NCBI GenBank assembly: GCA_002163005.1
Contig: MAAF01000040.1
Location: 1-64,000 of the forward strand
Length of the DNA stretch: 64,000 nucleotides
From: Colwellia psychrerythraea
GTDB taxonomy: Bacteria; Pseudomonadota; Gammaproteobacteria; Enterobacterales; Alteromonadaceae
Direction of reading: 5' to 3'
Shown: one piece after another, positions 18,013 to 25,737 of the stretch
How positions within the stretch are numbered: position 1 is the stretch's first letter
Layout of the letters: each line of letters starts with the position of its first letter
Position numbers and translations under genes: made by a program
Notes under the pieces: model-generated
Told to the model about the DNA's origin: nothing
Seen by the model: the letters and a program-made list of their open reading frames with translations, nothing else
The model's database searches: none

Positions 18013-18492
18013 TTAAGAGTTAAAGGTTTTATCTGCTTCTTTTTCTTTTTGAAAGTACCATTTTGTATGATTGTGTACTTCATTGTGATTCAGTAACTCA
18101 CTTTCTTTGTACCATCGGTATTCATTATGCTGTTCATTCGGTAGTTTCATAATACTTCCGTTAAAAGTTAGCTCATATGCTAATACGATATAATGCGTAG
18201 TGAAGTTATCTTCAGTAACATTATCAGTATAAAAATGCTGATATACACCTAAAAACTTAGCTTCACATTTATTAAATGATAATTCTGTTTTTAATAGCCG
18301 AACATATGCTTTATCGAGTTGCTCATCTTTTAAAACTCGACCACCTGGTACAAACCAAAAACCTTGAGCTGGCCTGTTCGTTCTTTTGCCTAACAAGATT
18401 TTCCCTTCACTATTTTTAACCACTAAATCTATAGAGATGAGAGGAGTAGAAGCTATAACAGTTTTGAAAGTAGTTAACGGTAACATATCCAT
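18013..18492 (-). CDS. gmm: GDP-mannose mannosyl hydrolase (Nudix)
   Basis: A 159-residue Nudix-fold enzyme that hydrolyses GDP-mannose to GDP and mannose with inversion. The sequence GKRTNRPAQGFWFVPGGRV and the following KDEQLDKAYVRLLKTEL give the modified Nudix box characteristic of Gmm/WcaH, in which the canonical REUxEE is altered. GVYQHFYTDN and the later DEQHNEYRW-type segment (NEQHNEYRWYKESEL) match the E. coli colanic acid homologue. It probably tunes GDP-mannose levels between ManC and Gmd, its operon neighbours. Similar placement occurs in colanic acid and colitose O-antigen loci. Confidence 0.92.
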   Translation of the reverse strand: MDMLPLTTFKTVIASTPLISIDLVVKNSEGKILLGKRTNRPAQGFWFVPGGRVLKDEQLDKAYVRLLKTELSFNKCEAKFLGVYQHFYTDNVTEDNFTTHYIVLAYELTFNGSIMKLPNEQHNEYRWYKESELLNHNEVHNHTKWYFQKEKEADKTFNS

Positions 18493-18512
18493 TCCTTCAA
18501 GCTTTATTGGTA

Positions 18513-19937
18513 CTACTTTCGGCCATACTTATCATCAAATCGAACAATATCATCTTCACCTAAATATGAGCCGGTCTGTACTTCTATTATTTCTAATGGT
18601 AAAACACCGGGATTTTCTAATGCGTGTATTTGACCTAACGGAATATGAGTAGATTCATTTTCAGACAATAAAAACGTTTTATCACCATTAGTCACCTTGG
18701 CTGTACCCGAAACGACAATCCAATGTTCCGACCTGTGATGGTGCATTTGCACTGATAATTTTGCATTGGGTTTTACTGTAATTCGCTTCACTTGATCACG
18801 TGTGCCTAAATCAAGAGAGTCATATTTACCCCATGGACGGTATACTTCACGCTGATGTTTGTATTCATAACGATTTTCAGCCTTTAACGTATTAACGATT
18901 GATTTTACCTCTTGCACTTTATCTTTGTTAGCAACTAATATGGCATCTTTTGTTTCAACAATAACTAAGTTATCCACACCTACTGTTGTTACCAATCTGT
19001 TTTGAGCATTTATATAACAATTAGTTGTTGATTGAGAAATAACATCACCCTGTAAAACATTAGCTTGCCCATCTTTTGGGCTTACTTCCCAAAGTGAAGA
19101 AAAAGAACCAACGTCGCTCCACTCTGCATCTAATGGCACAACAACAGCATGCTCTGTATGCTCCATTACCGCATAATCAATAGAGTCTTCTGGACATTGT
19201 TCAAAAATATCGGCACTAATACGGGTAAAGTCTAAATCATGCGTTTTATTATTAAAAGCATCTTCGCAGATTGATAATATTTCAGGAGTATATATTTTTA
19301 GTTCTTCTATATAGCGAGAAGCTTTAAACATAAACATGCCACTATTCCATAAATATTCACCTGTTGATAAATAATCTTGAGCGGTTGCTAGGTTTGGCTT
19401 TTCTACGAAATTAGCCACCGTGTAACTTTTAGCATTTACTTGCTCATTTTTTGCAATAAGAAGATTACCTTGTTTAATGTAGCCGTAGCCTGTTTCTGCA
19501 TGAGTAGGAACAATACCAAAAGTAACTAGTTTTCCTTGCTCTGCAAATATTGATGCCGAAATAATAGCTTGCTGAAAAGCCTCTACATTTTTAATGACAT
19601 GATCTGCGGCAAGTACTAATAAAAGTGGATCACCTCCATTATCTAGTGCGGCAAGAGCCGCTAAAGTAATTGCTGGAGCAGTATTTTTCCCCATAGGTTC
19701 AAGAATAATACTACTGGCTTTACTGTTATTCTGACGTAATTGTTCAGCTACAATAAAACGATGCTCGTTATTACAGATGATAATAGGATCTAAACAATTA
19801 TCATCTAAACGATTTATAGTTTCTTGTAATAAGGTATTTTCACTGATTAGTGGTAAAAATTGTTTCGGATGAAGTGCACGTGACAGCGGCCATAATCGGC
19901 TTCCACTGCCACCAGACATAATTACTGGTAATATCAT
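18513..19937 (-). CDS. manC: Mannose-1-phosphate guanylyltransferase / mannose-6-phosphate isomerase
   Basis: A bifunctional 474-residue type II PMI-GMP. The N-terminal guanylyltransferase has [20 protein letters not shown] (8-27) and FVEKP. The C-terminal cupin has the metal-binding [20 protein letters not shown] and ends in [20 protein letters not shown]. It provides GDP-mannose for gmd. The dual activity covers fructose-6-phosphate to mannose-6-phosphate and mannose-1-phosphate to GDP-mannose. The phosphomannomutase step between them has no gene in this window. It lies 20 bp upstream of gmm and 29 bp downstream of wecA. Confidence 0.96.
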   Translation of the reverse strand: MILPVIMSGGSGSRLWPLSRALHPKQFLPLISENTLLQETINRLDDNCLDPIIICNNEHRFIVAEQLRQNNSKASSIILEPMGKNTAPAITLAALAALDNGGDPLLLVLAADHVIKNVEAFQQAIISASIFAEQGKLVTFGIVPTHAETGYGYIKQGNLLIAKNEQVNAKSYTVANFVEKPNLATAQDYLSTGEYLWNSGMFMFKASRYIEELKIYTPEILSICEDAFNNKTHDLDFTRISADIFEQCPEDSIDYAVMEHTEHAVVVPLDAEWSDVGSFSSLWEVSPKDGQANVLQGDVISQSTTNCYINAQNRLVTTVGVDNLVIVETKDAILVANKDKVQEVKSIVNTLKAENRYEYKHQREVYRPWGKYDSLDLGTRDQVKRITVKPNAKLSVQMHHHRSEHWIVVSGTAKVTNGDKTFLLSENESTHIPLGQIHALENPGVLPLEIIEVQTGSYLGEDDIVRFDDKYGRK

Positions 19938-19966
19938 TATTAAATTCTTTAATTAACTAGGAAGTA

Positions 19967-21007
19967 TTAAGCTTTCTTTGAAATAACTCTAATAGCATAA
20001 ACATACAGCATGAAACACAATATGAAACTAACTAGCAATATCACATCAGGTACTTTAAAATATTCACCAAGTAAACCAATAGTCGACATAATTGCAGCAG
20101 CTGTTGAAATGGCTACTAGTGTTTGACGTGAGGATAAACCTGCACGTTGTAATATATGATGTAAGTGATCTCTGTCTGGTTTAAACGGTGACTTACCATT
20201 TTTATAACGTCTTACAACAATCGCTAGCATATCCATTAAGGGAATGCCACAAATCCAAAGTGCTGTAACTGGGCGAAATGAAGCTTGTTCGCCTTGGGTA
20301 CCCATGGTTAATAACCAAATAACACTCAGGCCAACAAACATACTCCCTGCATCACCCATAAATATTTTTTTACATTCTTTATTAAAGAATTTTTCAAAAA
20401 AACCTAAATTGTACATTAAATAAGGCACTGTTGCTGTAGCTAGGATTAAGGGGTAGCTTAGGTGATTTGTCTCTCCACTCATGATAAATAAAATAGCAAT
20501 TGAAGTGAACGTATTAATACTTAAACTACCAATGAGGCCATCAATACCGTCAATCATGTTGTATGCATTTATAACTACAATGATGCCAATATAAGTAAAT
20601 ACAATACCTACAGGGCCTAACGTAACATCACCAAAGCCAAATATGTTACCTAAGTTTGAAATATAGCCGCCAACACCGTATATCATTAAACTGGCAATAA
20701 TAATTTGACCGACTATACGTACTCGTACGCGCAGATCAAACTTGTCATCAAGAGCACCAATAAATACCATCATTGCTGAAGCAATAAGGTACATTCGAAG
20801 TTCTAATGTATTAGGTAACCATAATAGACTGGCGGCGAGTACGGCTAAGAATATTGAAATGCCACCAATAAGGGGAATATGTCCGGAGTGCTGCTTGCGC
20901 TCACAAGGTTTATCAACTAAGCCGATTTCTATTGCTACAGGATTGAAAAATTTAATTGCTAAGAATGCGAAGAAAAATGCAGTAACGGCTGTAGCAATGA
21001 TATACAT
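19967..21007 (-). CDS. wecA: Undecaprenyl-phosphate GlcNAc-1-phosphate transferase
   Basis: An inner-membrane initiating transferase (PNPT family) that loads HexNAc-1-phosphate, usually GlcNAc-1-P, onto undecaprenyl phosphate. It has 346 residues with about 11 hydrophobic segments. Conserved motifs are DDKFDLRVRVR (Mg-binding DD), NAYNMIDGIDGL, FMGDAGSMFVG and the cytoplasmic RDHLHHILQRAG, whose HxHH is a nucleotide-sugar recognition mark of WecA-type enzymes. It starts the repeat unit that the operon's other transferases extend. A 567-bp spacer separates it from wzz, so it may have its own promoter. Confidence 0.93.
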   Translation of the reverse strand: MYIIATAVTAFFFAFLAIKFFNPVAIEIGLVDKPCERKQHSGHIPLIGGISIFLAVLAASLLWLPNTLELRMYLIASAMMVFIGALDDKFDLRVRVRIVGQIIIASLMIYGVGGYISNLGNIFGFGDVTLGPVGIVFTYIGIIVVINAYNMIDGIDGLIGSLSINTFTSIAILFIMSGETNHLSYPLILATATVPYLMYNLGFFEKFFNKECKKIFMGDAGSMFVGLSVIWLLTMGTQGEQASFRPVTALWICGIPLMDMLAIVVRRYKNGKSPFKPDRDHLHHILQRAGLSSRQTLVAISTAAAIMSTIGLLGEYFKVPDVILLVSFILCFMLYVYAIRVISKKA

Positions 21008-21182
21008 ATTTAAGTTCCGGTCACGTTTGCTTAATTGGCTTTTTTATAGCCTAAAAATAATTTGGAATTAATTACAAAAAATGATACTAACAATGATAAA
21101 TACAATAAATTGTTGTTTATACAATTGCTTAACTACCTTCTTTCTGATTTCATTATAAATCAGTGGATTTTCCAACGCGAAG

Positions 21183-21188
21183 ATTATA
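21183..21188 (-). promoter_or_regulatory. Candidate -10 element for wecA and downstream genes
   Basis: On the minus strand TATAAT reads at 21188-21183, about 180 bp before wecA. No strong -35 hexamer stands at the right distance, so this is only a candidate. Confidence 0.3.
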
Positions 21189-21506
21189 CTCAATTACATT
21201 CAATATTGCAGTAAAAATTTGTTCTTTTATTCTAAGTGATGATGCGCAAGATCATTAGAACTCACATATATTATTTTTACAGCACACACCAAGCTTTCTT
21301 CGTGTAAAAAAATACATCATATGAAATACATTGTGAATAAAAATTAGGATCTTATCAGTGTAAATATTTCAGGATATGTTCACAATAGAGTAAGCAGAGG
21401 CTTCGCTCTCATAGAGGAAGTGATTAATTTTGTTGATTAGGGCAGTTTTTTTAGCTGGTGTTTTCTTTGGTTGAATTATTTAGTTCTGGTTGTTGAAACA
21501 GGATAA

Positions 21507-21547
21507 AACACCATGAGCACAGAGGAGGTTAGTACTCACAGTGGAAG
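21507..21547. repeat. Intergenic repeat, degenerate inverted copy
   Basis: The minus strand reads CTTCCACTGTGAGTACTAAC then CTCCTCTGTGCTCATGGTG, matching copy A (3053-3095) at the CTTC, GTG, CCTCTGTG and GGTG blocks. Confidence 0.45.
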
Positions 21548-21574
21548 CATTTGGGCTTTAAGTTATTTTTTTAT

Positions 21575-22597
21575 TTATTTTTTAGAAAAATAACGAATAA
21601 GTACGATTAACACCGATAATATGCCACCAAGCATAGTACCTAATACTACAATTAATGCGCGTTTTGGCTTATCTTTAGTATCTGGTACTTGAGCGGGATC
21701 TATGGTTTTAAGGACATATTCTTTTTTCACCATAGTTAACATCATGTTTTTGGTTTGCTCTTCAATCAACTGGTAAAACACCGTTTCCATGGTCGCAACT
21801 TTAATATTAACTAACTGTTTAGTTAAATAATCAATTGAAGCTTTTGCTTCAATTTGGTCTTGCTCACGCATAAATTCATTAATATCTTGAATTAACCAAG
21901 TTAGCCATTGCTTAGCAAGACTTGGTGAATAAAACGCTATATCCATTGTTACCATTGAAGTGGTTTTATCTTGAGCAACAGTTACTAGTTGTAAAAACGC
22001 TTGATAAGCCTCCCACGAAGATGGCTCAGGTGTTTTAGGTGCTTTTACTTCTCTAAGCCATTTTTTATTTGCTTTGTCATACATTTCTTCATTTAATATT
22101 AACGTATCTGATGCCATATCCCAGTTTTTTGACGCCATTAATGGTATTAATAAATCATGTTTAGCGATAAAAGTTTCAATAAATGAACGCGATTTTAATA
22201 TTTCTAATGCTAATGCTGTTTTATCAACACCGCCACCACCGCCAAGGTTAATACCTGCCATACTGGCTAAACCACCAAACTGCCCTGCTAATGCGCCAAG
22301 ACCACCTGCCCCACCTTCACTTGACGCTGGCGATAGTATTGCAGACGCTTTATATATATCAGGTTTTGATAGGGCAAAAAACACCGAGGCTACAGCAAAT
22401 ATCATGCTTATAATGATAATGGTAAATTTACCCGCCCAAATTGCGCGCCAAAGTTCAGCTAAGTCTATTTCATCGTCTTGGTTTTGAGTGTTTTGCAGGA
22501 GTTGTTGTTGAAGTAATTGCTGTTGTAACAATTGTACATTCACATTATTTGACATCGTTTGAGAGTTTCCTACTGAGCTTTCTACTGACTTTGACAC
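21575..22597 (-). CDS. wzz: Polysaccharide chain-length regulator, Wzz family
   Basis: A 340-residue inner-membrane protein that sets the modal chain length of Wzy-made polymers. A first membrane segment lies at about residues 55-74 (FTIIIISMIFAVASVFFAL) and a second near the C-terminus (ALIVVLGTMLGGILSVLIVLI). Between them is a long periplasmic domain. The Pro-rich PAQVPDTKDKPKRA just before TM2 is the Wzz signature. The N-terminus is Gln/Leu-rich (QLLQQQLLQQQLLQN) and a Gly-rich loop is at about residues 95-125. The frame opens with GTG at 22597; an ATG at 22555 (Met15) is an alternative start. It is the first gene of the operon. Confidence 0.9.
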   Translation of the reverse strand: MSKSVESSVGNSQTMSNNVNVQLLQQQLLQQQLLQNTQNQDDEIDLAELWRAIWAGKFTIIIISMIFAVASVFFALSKPDIYKASAILSPASSEGGAGGLGALAGQFGGLASMAGINLGGGGGVDKTALALEILKSRSFIETFIAKHDLLIPLMASKNWDMASDTLILNEEMYDKANKKWLREVKAPKTPEPSSWEAYQAFLQLVTVAQDKTTSMVTMDIAFYSPSLAKQWLTWLIQDINEFMREQDQIEAKASIDYLTKQLVNIKVATMETVFYQLIEEQTKNMMLTMVKKEYVLKTIDPAQVPDTKDKPKRALIVVLGTMLGGILSVLIVLIRYFSKK

Positions 22598-22674
22598 TTT
22601 TCACCATATCCGATTGGCATATGTTGACCGTATTCACTTTAGTTAGCTTAACGAACAACAATAAAATTTTCAGC

Positions 22675-22702
22675 ATTATACGAATAATCACTACAAAGTT
22701 AA
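22675..22702 (-). promoter_or_regulatory. Candidate sigma-70 promoter of the polysaccharide operon
   Basis: On the minus strand TTAACT (22702-22697), a 16-bp spacer and TATAAT (22680-22675) lie about 75 bp before the wzz GTG. The -10 is consensus and the -35 matches 4 of 6. Confidence 0.5.
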
Positions 22703-22881
22703 AGCGTGAAGTGACTAGGATAGTTTTTAATATGAGTGATTTGATTTATTTGAAGAATTACTCTGTTAGAAACAAAATCTTAGATATTTAAAAACCCAAC
22801 AAGAAAATTCTACCACCGAGGCTTCGCTACACCGAGAAGACAGTCGATAAAGGACAGAGTAGAAATAAACAAAGTTCATTT

Positions 22882-22925
22882 ATCCTGTGCAGCGCATAGC
22901 GCCTTTGTGTTCTCGGTGGTGAAAA
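22882..22925. repeat. Intergenic repeat, copy B
   Basis: TGTGCAGCGCATAGCGCC then TTTGTGTTCTCGGTGGTGA closely matches copy A at 3053-3095. A related shorter piece (ACCACCGAGGCTTCGCTACA) lies at about 22812-22831. The 462-bp gap 22598-23059 holds the wzz promoter, these repeats and the palindrome at 22964-22996; I see no gene in it. Confidence 0.6.
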
Positions 22926-22963
22926 TTATCTTTGCGTTTTGTACTTAATTGATGTCTATAAAA

Positions 22964-22996
22964 GATGGATCCCCGATCAGAAACTTCGGGAATGAC
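22964..22996. repeat. Short interspersed palindromic repeat, inverted copy
   Basis: GATGGATCCCCGATCAG followed by AAACTTCGGGAATGAC; its reverse complement matches the element at 3106-3138 (GTCATTCCCGAA...TCGGGGATCCATC). Confidence 0.6.
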
Positions 22997-23059
22997 AAGA
23001 TCTACCAATATAAACCTAGAACAAACCAATGCCCCTGAAAGCACCAATACATCGATTTT

Positions 23060-23590
23060 CTAGACTGTTTTTAAGCTTTGTAATAAATAGGCTAAATACT
23101 CAATTTTTATATTACTCAGTTGACGATAATCAAAATATGGGCAAACGATAAGTTTATTTGTGCTATCGATAGCAAATTCATCATCTAGCCAAACTAAATT
23201 AGCAACGAGTTTACCGCTATTGATTAACGCTTTAGCATGGCCTTTACCACAAATAATATGCACTATTTCTTTATTAGGTATTAATTGCGGTGCTGAAAAT
23301 AACAATGCTGTTTTACTTTGTGCTTGTAATAGGTATTTATCACGATAATCTTGCCATGTTGCTGCATAGGTAGAAAAATTATAATACTGTTTATCTAAAG
23401 AATAGAGTAGTTTAGCGTAGACATTGAATACTTTTCGCCAGCCATTGCCACACGTTTGATTAATCGCATTAATCTCTCCTTCAACAAGTGGTGTAACTTC
23501 ACATAAACCTTGATATTCAAGCATGTTAGGTTTATTTGCTATGTAAACAGCAAAGCTGAAGTCGGTGTCACCAAAACCTATATTAATCAT
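23060..23590 (-). CDS. Conserved-looking hypothetical protein
   Basis: A 176-residue protein with no signal peptide or membrane segment, so probably cytoplasmic. I do not recognise a named family. It has a mixed alpha/beta pattern, an aromatic-rich middle (KQYYNFSTYAATWQDYRDKY), and a hydrophobic stretch followed by HIICGKGHAKALI that could be a ligand-binding loop. The C-terminus (VCPYFDYRQLSNIKIEYLAYLLQ) looks structured. Codon usage resembles its neighbours. It stands alone on the minus strand, between the wzz region and the MITE-like element. The long single frame and good composition support a real gene. Confidence 0.65.
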   Translation of the reverse strand: MINIGFGDTDFSFAVYIANKPNMLEYQGLCEVTPLVEGEINAINQTCGNGWRKVFNVYAKLLYSLDKQYYNFSTYAATWQDYRDKYLLQAQSKTALLFSAPQLIPNKEIVHIICGKGHAKALINSGKLVANLVWLDDEFAIDSTNKLIVCPYFDYRQLSNIKIEYLAYLLQSLKTV

Positions 23591-23698
23591 TATTATCCTG
23601 TTTTTCTCAATGGTGGTTAAAATTCTCTTGTTAACTTTAACTTTCGTATCAATTGAATTTTGACCTATATTCTCGTCTTATTATTTGAATCCAAGTTA

Positions 23699-23965
23699 TA
23701 TACTCATGATACTTCAAAATGTCTATTTCAGGACGCCTGAGCAATTCATGATCAAGGCGCTTATTTTTATTAATGGTTGTTCCCTTAAAAAAAGGAGCAA
23801 CGACGAGCATGATTTGCTCAGGCGTCCCCGAAGGGCGAGTTTTAAAGGCTTATTATGCGGCGTTATTGATTTTGACAAGGGAATAACCATTCTCTTCAAT
23901 CAATGCCTTGCCTCTAAGCCTTTAAATTCTCGCTGAAACGAGCATTTCGAGGTAACATGAGTATA
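23699..23965. mobile_element. MITE-like element with terminal inverted repeats, copy 1
   Basis: A 267-bp non-coding element with imperfect 23-bp terminal inverted repeats: TATACTCATGATACTTCAAAATG at the left (23699-23721) and the complement of CATTTCGAGGTAACATGAGTATA at the right (23943-23965), three mismatches. Its interior matches the reverse complement of the element at 62346-62660 over long blocks (for example CAAGGCGC, GGCGTTATTGATTT, CATTCTCTTCAATCAATGCC). No transposase is encoded; the 83-codon frame across it is a by-product. The rest of the 545-bp gap 23591-24135 shows nothing recognisable. Confidence 0.75.
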
Positions 23966-24135
23966 AGTCTCTATACCGACTGACTTTTACTCGGTTTAAG
24001 TGCTATTCTCTCAACAGCTTAATGACTTTCATAGAGTTAGCCAATACATGTTCTTATTTCTAAGAGCAATATGCACTATAATAATTCAATAGAAAGTTAG
24101 ACTAATCATACCAATATATAAGTAACCTGAACGTT

Positions 24136-25581
24136 ATGGACATAAATACACAACCTACCATCCTTTGGCACGATTATGAGACTTGGGGCATATCACCTAA
24201 GTTTGATAAACCTTCTCAATTCGCCGGCATTCGTACTGATCTCAATTTAAATATCATTGGCGAGCCAGAGATGTTTTATTGCACGCCGCCCGTTGATTAT
24301 TTGCCACATCCCGAAGCTTGCTTAGTAACGGGGATCACGCCACAAAAAGCGCAACGTGAAGGTTTGTCTGAGGCAGAGTTTGCTGCACGTATTCATACTT
24401 TATTTACTCAGCCCAATACCTGTGTTGCTGGTTATAACAGTATTCGCTTTGATGATGAAGTTACTCGCTACCTGCTTTATCGTAACTTTTACGATCCTTA
24501 TGCACGTGAATGGCAAAATGGAAATAGTCGCTGGGATATTATAGATATGGTTCGCGCTTGTTATGCACTTCGCCCTGAAGGTATAGAGTGGCCAACCGTT
24601 GAGCGTGATGGTGAAGAAGTAGTCAGTTTCCGCTTAGAGTTATTAACCGCAGCAAATGGTATTAACCATGAAGCAGCCCATGATGCGATGAGTGATGTTT
24701 ATGCCACTATTGCTATGGCTAAGCTAATCAAAGATAAACAGCCTAAACTTTATGATTTTATTTTTAATTTAAAGAATAAAAACCAAGTTAAAGAGTTAAT
24801 CAATACTGCAGATATGACACCTATTGTGCATACCTCGAGTAAGGTGTCATCAGTTCACGGCTGTACAAGTTGGTTTGCCCCCGTTGTTTATCACCCCGTT
24901 AATAAAAACGCAGTGATCTGTGTCGATTTAGCACGTGATATTTCGCCCTTATTAACGCTTAGCAGCGAAGAAATTAAAGCACGTTTATATACTCGTTATG
25001 ATGATTTAGCGCCAGATGAACTGCCAATTCCGGTGAAACTTATTCATGTCAATAAATGTCCTGTTATAGCGCCAGCTAAAACGCTATTACCTGAAAATGC
25101 AGAGCGCTTAGCAATACCACGTGATGTTTGCTTAGAGAATTTGGCCTTATTGAAAAAACATGCTGAGTTAAGAGATAAGTTAAGCGATGTATTTGCCACC
25201 TCTGATTTTGATAATGATGACGTTGATGCTGAACAAGCGTTATATGGTGGTAATTTCTTTAGCCATAGCGATAAAGCACAAATGGATATTCTACGCGGTT
25301 TATCACCAGAGCAGCTAGCTAACCATCCTTTTCAATTTCAAGATGAGCGTTTAAGTGTATTACTGTTTCGCTATCGAGCAAGAAACTACCCGTACACCTT
25401 ATCTACAGAAGAACAACAAAAGTGGCAGCAGTATTGTCAAAATAAACTGCAGTATGGCGGCAAAGGTATTTTATCACTTGATGAGTTTATGATGAAGATT
25501 GAAAACCTTGCCCATGAACATGAAACTGATAAAGCAAAAATGTCGGTATTAAAAGCTTTGTATGAATTCCTGCAAGGATAG
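24136..25581 (+). CDS. sbcB: Exodeoxyribonuclease I
   Basis: A 3'-5' single-strand DNA exonuclease used in recombination and mismatch repair. It has 481 residues (E. coli 475). The DEDDh nuclease domain is N-terminal: HDYETWG (12-18) supplies the first catalytic Asp/Glu, GYNSIRFDDEV the next Asp, and HEAAHDAMSDVYATI the later His and Asp. The SH3-like domain and C-terminal helical domain (GGNFFSHSDKAQMDILRG) follow, which is the ExoI pattern and not that of DnaQ. E. coli SbcB has ETFG where this has ETWG. It stands alone and ends 55 bp before a strong hairpin. Confidence 0.95.
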   Translation: MDINTQPTILWHDYETWGISPKFDKPSQFAGIRTDLNLNIIGEPEMFYCTPPVDYLPHPEACLVTGITPQKAQREGLSEAEFAARIHTLFTQPNTCVAGYNSIRFDDEVTRYLLYRNFYDPYAREWQNGNSRWDIIDMVRACYALRPEGIEWPTVERDGEEVVSFRLELLTAANGINHEAAHDAMSDVYATIAMAKLIKDKQPKLYDFIFNLKNKNQVKELINTADMTPIVHTSSKVSSVHGCTSWFAPVVYHPVNKNAVICVDLARDISPLLTLSSEEIKARLYTRYDDLAPDELPIPVKLIHVNKCPVIAPAKTLLPENAERLAIPRDVCLENLALLKKHAELRDKLSDVFATSDFDNDDVDAEQALYGGNFFSHSDKAQMDILRGLSPEQLANHPFQFQDERLSVLLFRYRARNYPYTLSTEEQQKWQQYCQNKLQYGGKGILSLDEFMMKIENLAHEHETDKAKMSVLKALYEFLQG

Positions 25582-25636
25582 CTAGCACCCAGAGGAATTA
25601 TTTGACTATCTATTATTGATTATTCGCTACTGACTA

Positions 25637-25674
25637 TTTGATTATTCTGCTACCCATTGAGCAGAATAATCAAA
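25637..25674. terminator. Bidirectional terminator between sbcB and dctD
   Basis: TTTGATTATTCTGCT (25637-25651) and AGCAGAATAATCAAA (25660-25674) form a perfect 15-bp stem with an 8-nt loop between two converging genes. Confidence 0.75.
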
Positions 25675-25737
25675 AGCTAATATTAACTATTAACCAAAGC
25701 TATTTACTAAAATTATTAACTGAACTAACAACCAAAA

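Larger units (their letters stand above)
21008..21574. other. 567-bp spacer between wzz and wecA
   Basis: No credible coding frame was seen. The stretch is AT-rich near wecA. At 21507-21547 it carries a degenerate inverted copy of the intergenic repeat, and a short related piece (AGAGGCTTCGCT) lies near 21395-21406. No JUMPstart/ops element (GGCGGTAGCG) was found, so RfaH control is not supported here. Confidence 0.6.

Noticed and set aside
21538-21565. Possible JUMPstart/ops element for RfaH (CAGTGGAAGCATTTGGGC)
   Set aside because: It lacks GGCGGTAGCG on either strand and belongs to the degenerate intergenic repeat.
22074-22487. 137-codon frame opposite wzz with a Pro-rich segment
   Set aside because: The Pro run is the complement of the Gly-rich loop of Wzz, and the frame has no independent support.
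23685-23936. 83-codon plus-strand open frame
   Set aside because: It lies almost wholly within the MITE-like element and mirrors the non-coding copy at 62346-62660, so it is not treated as a gene.
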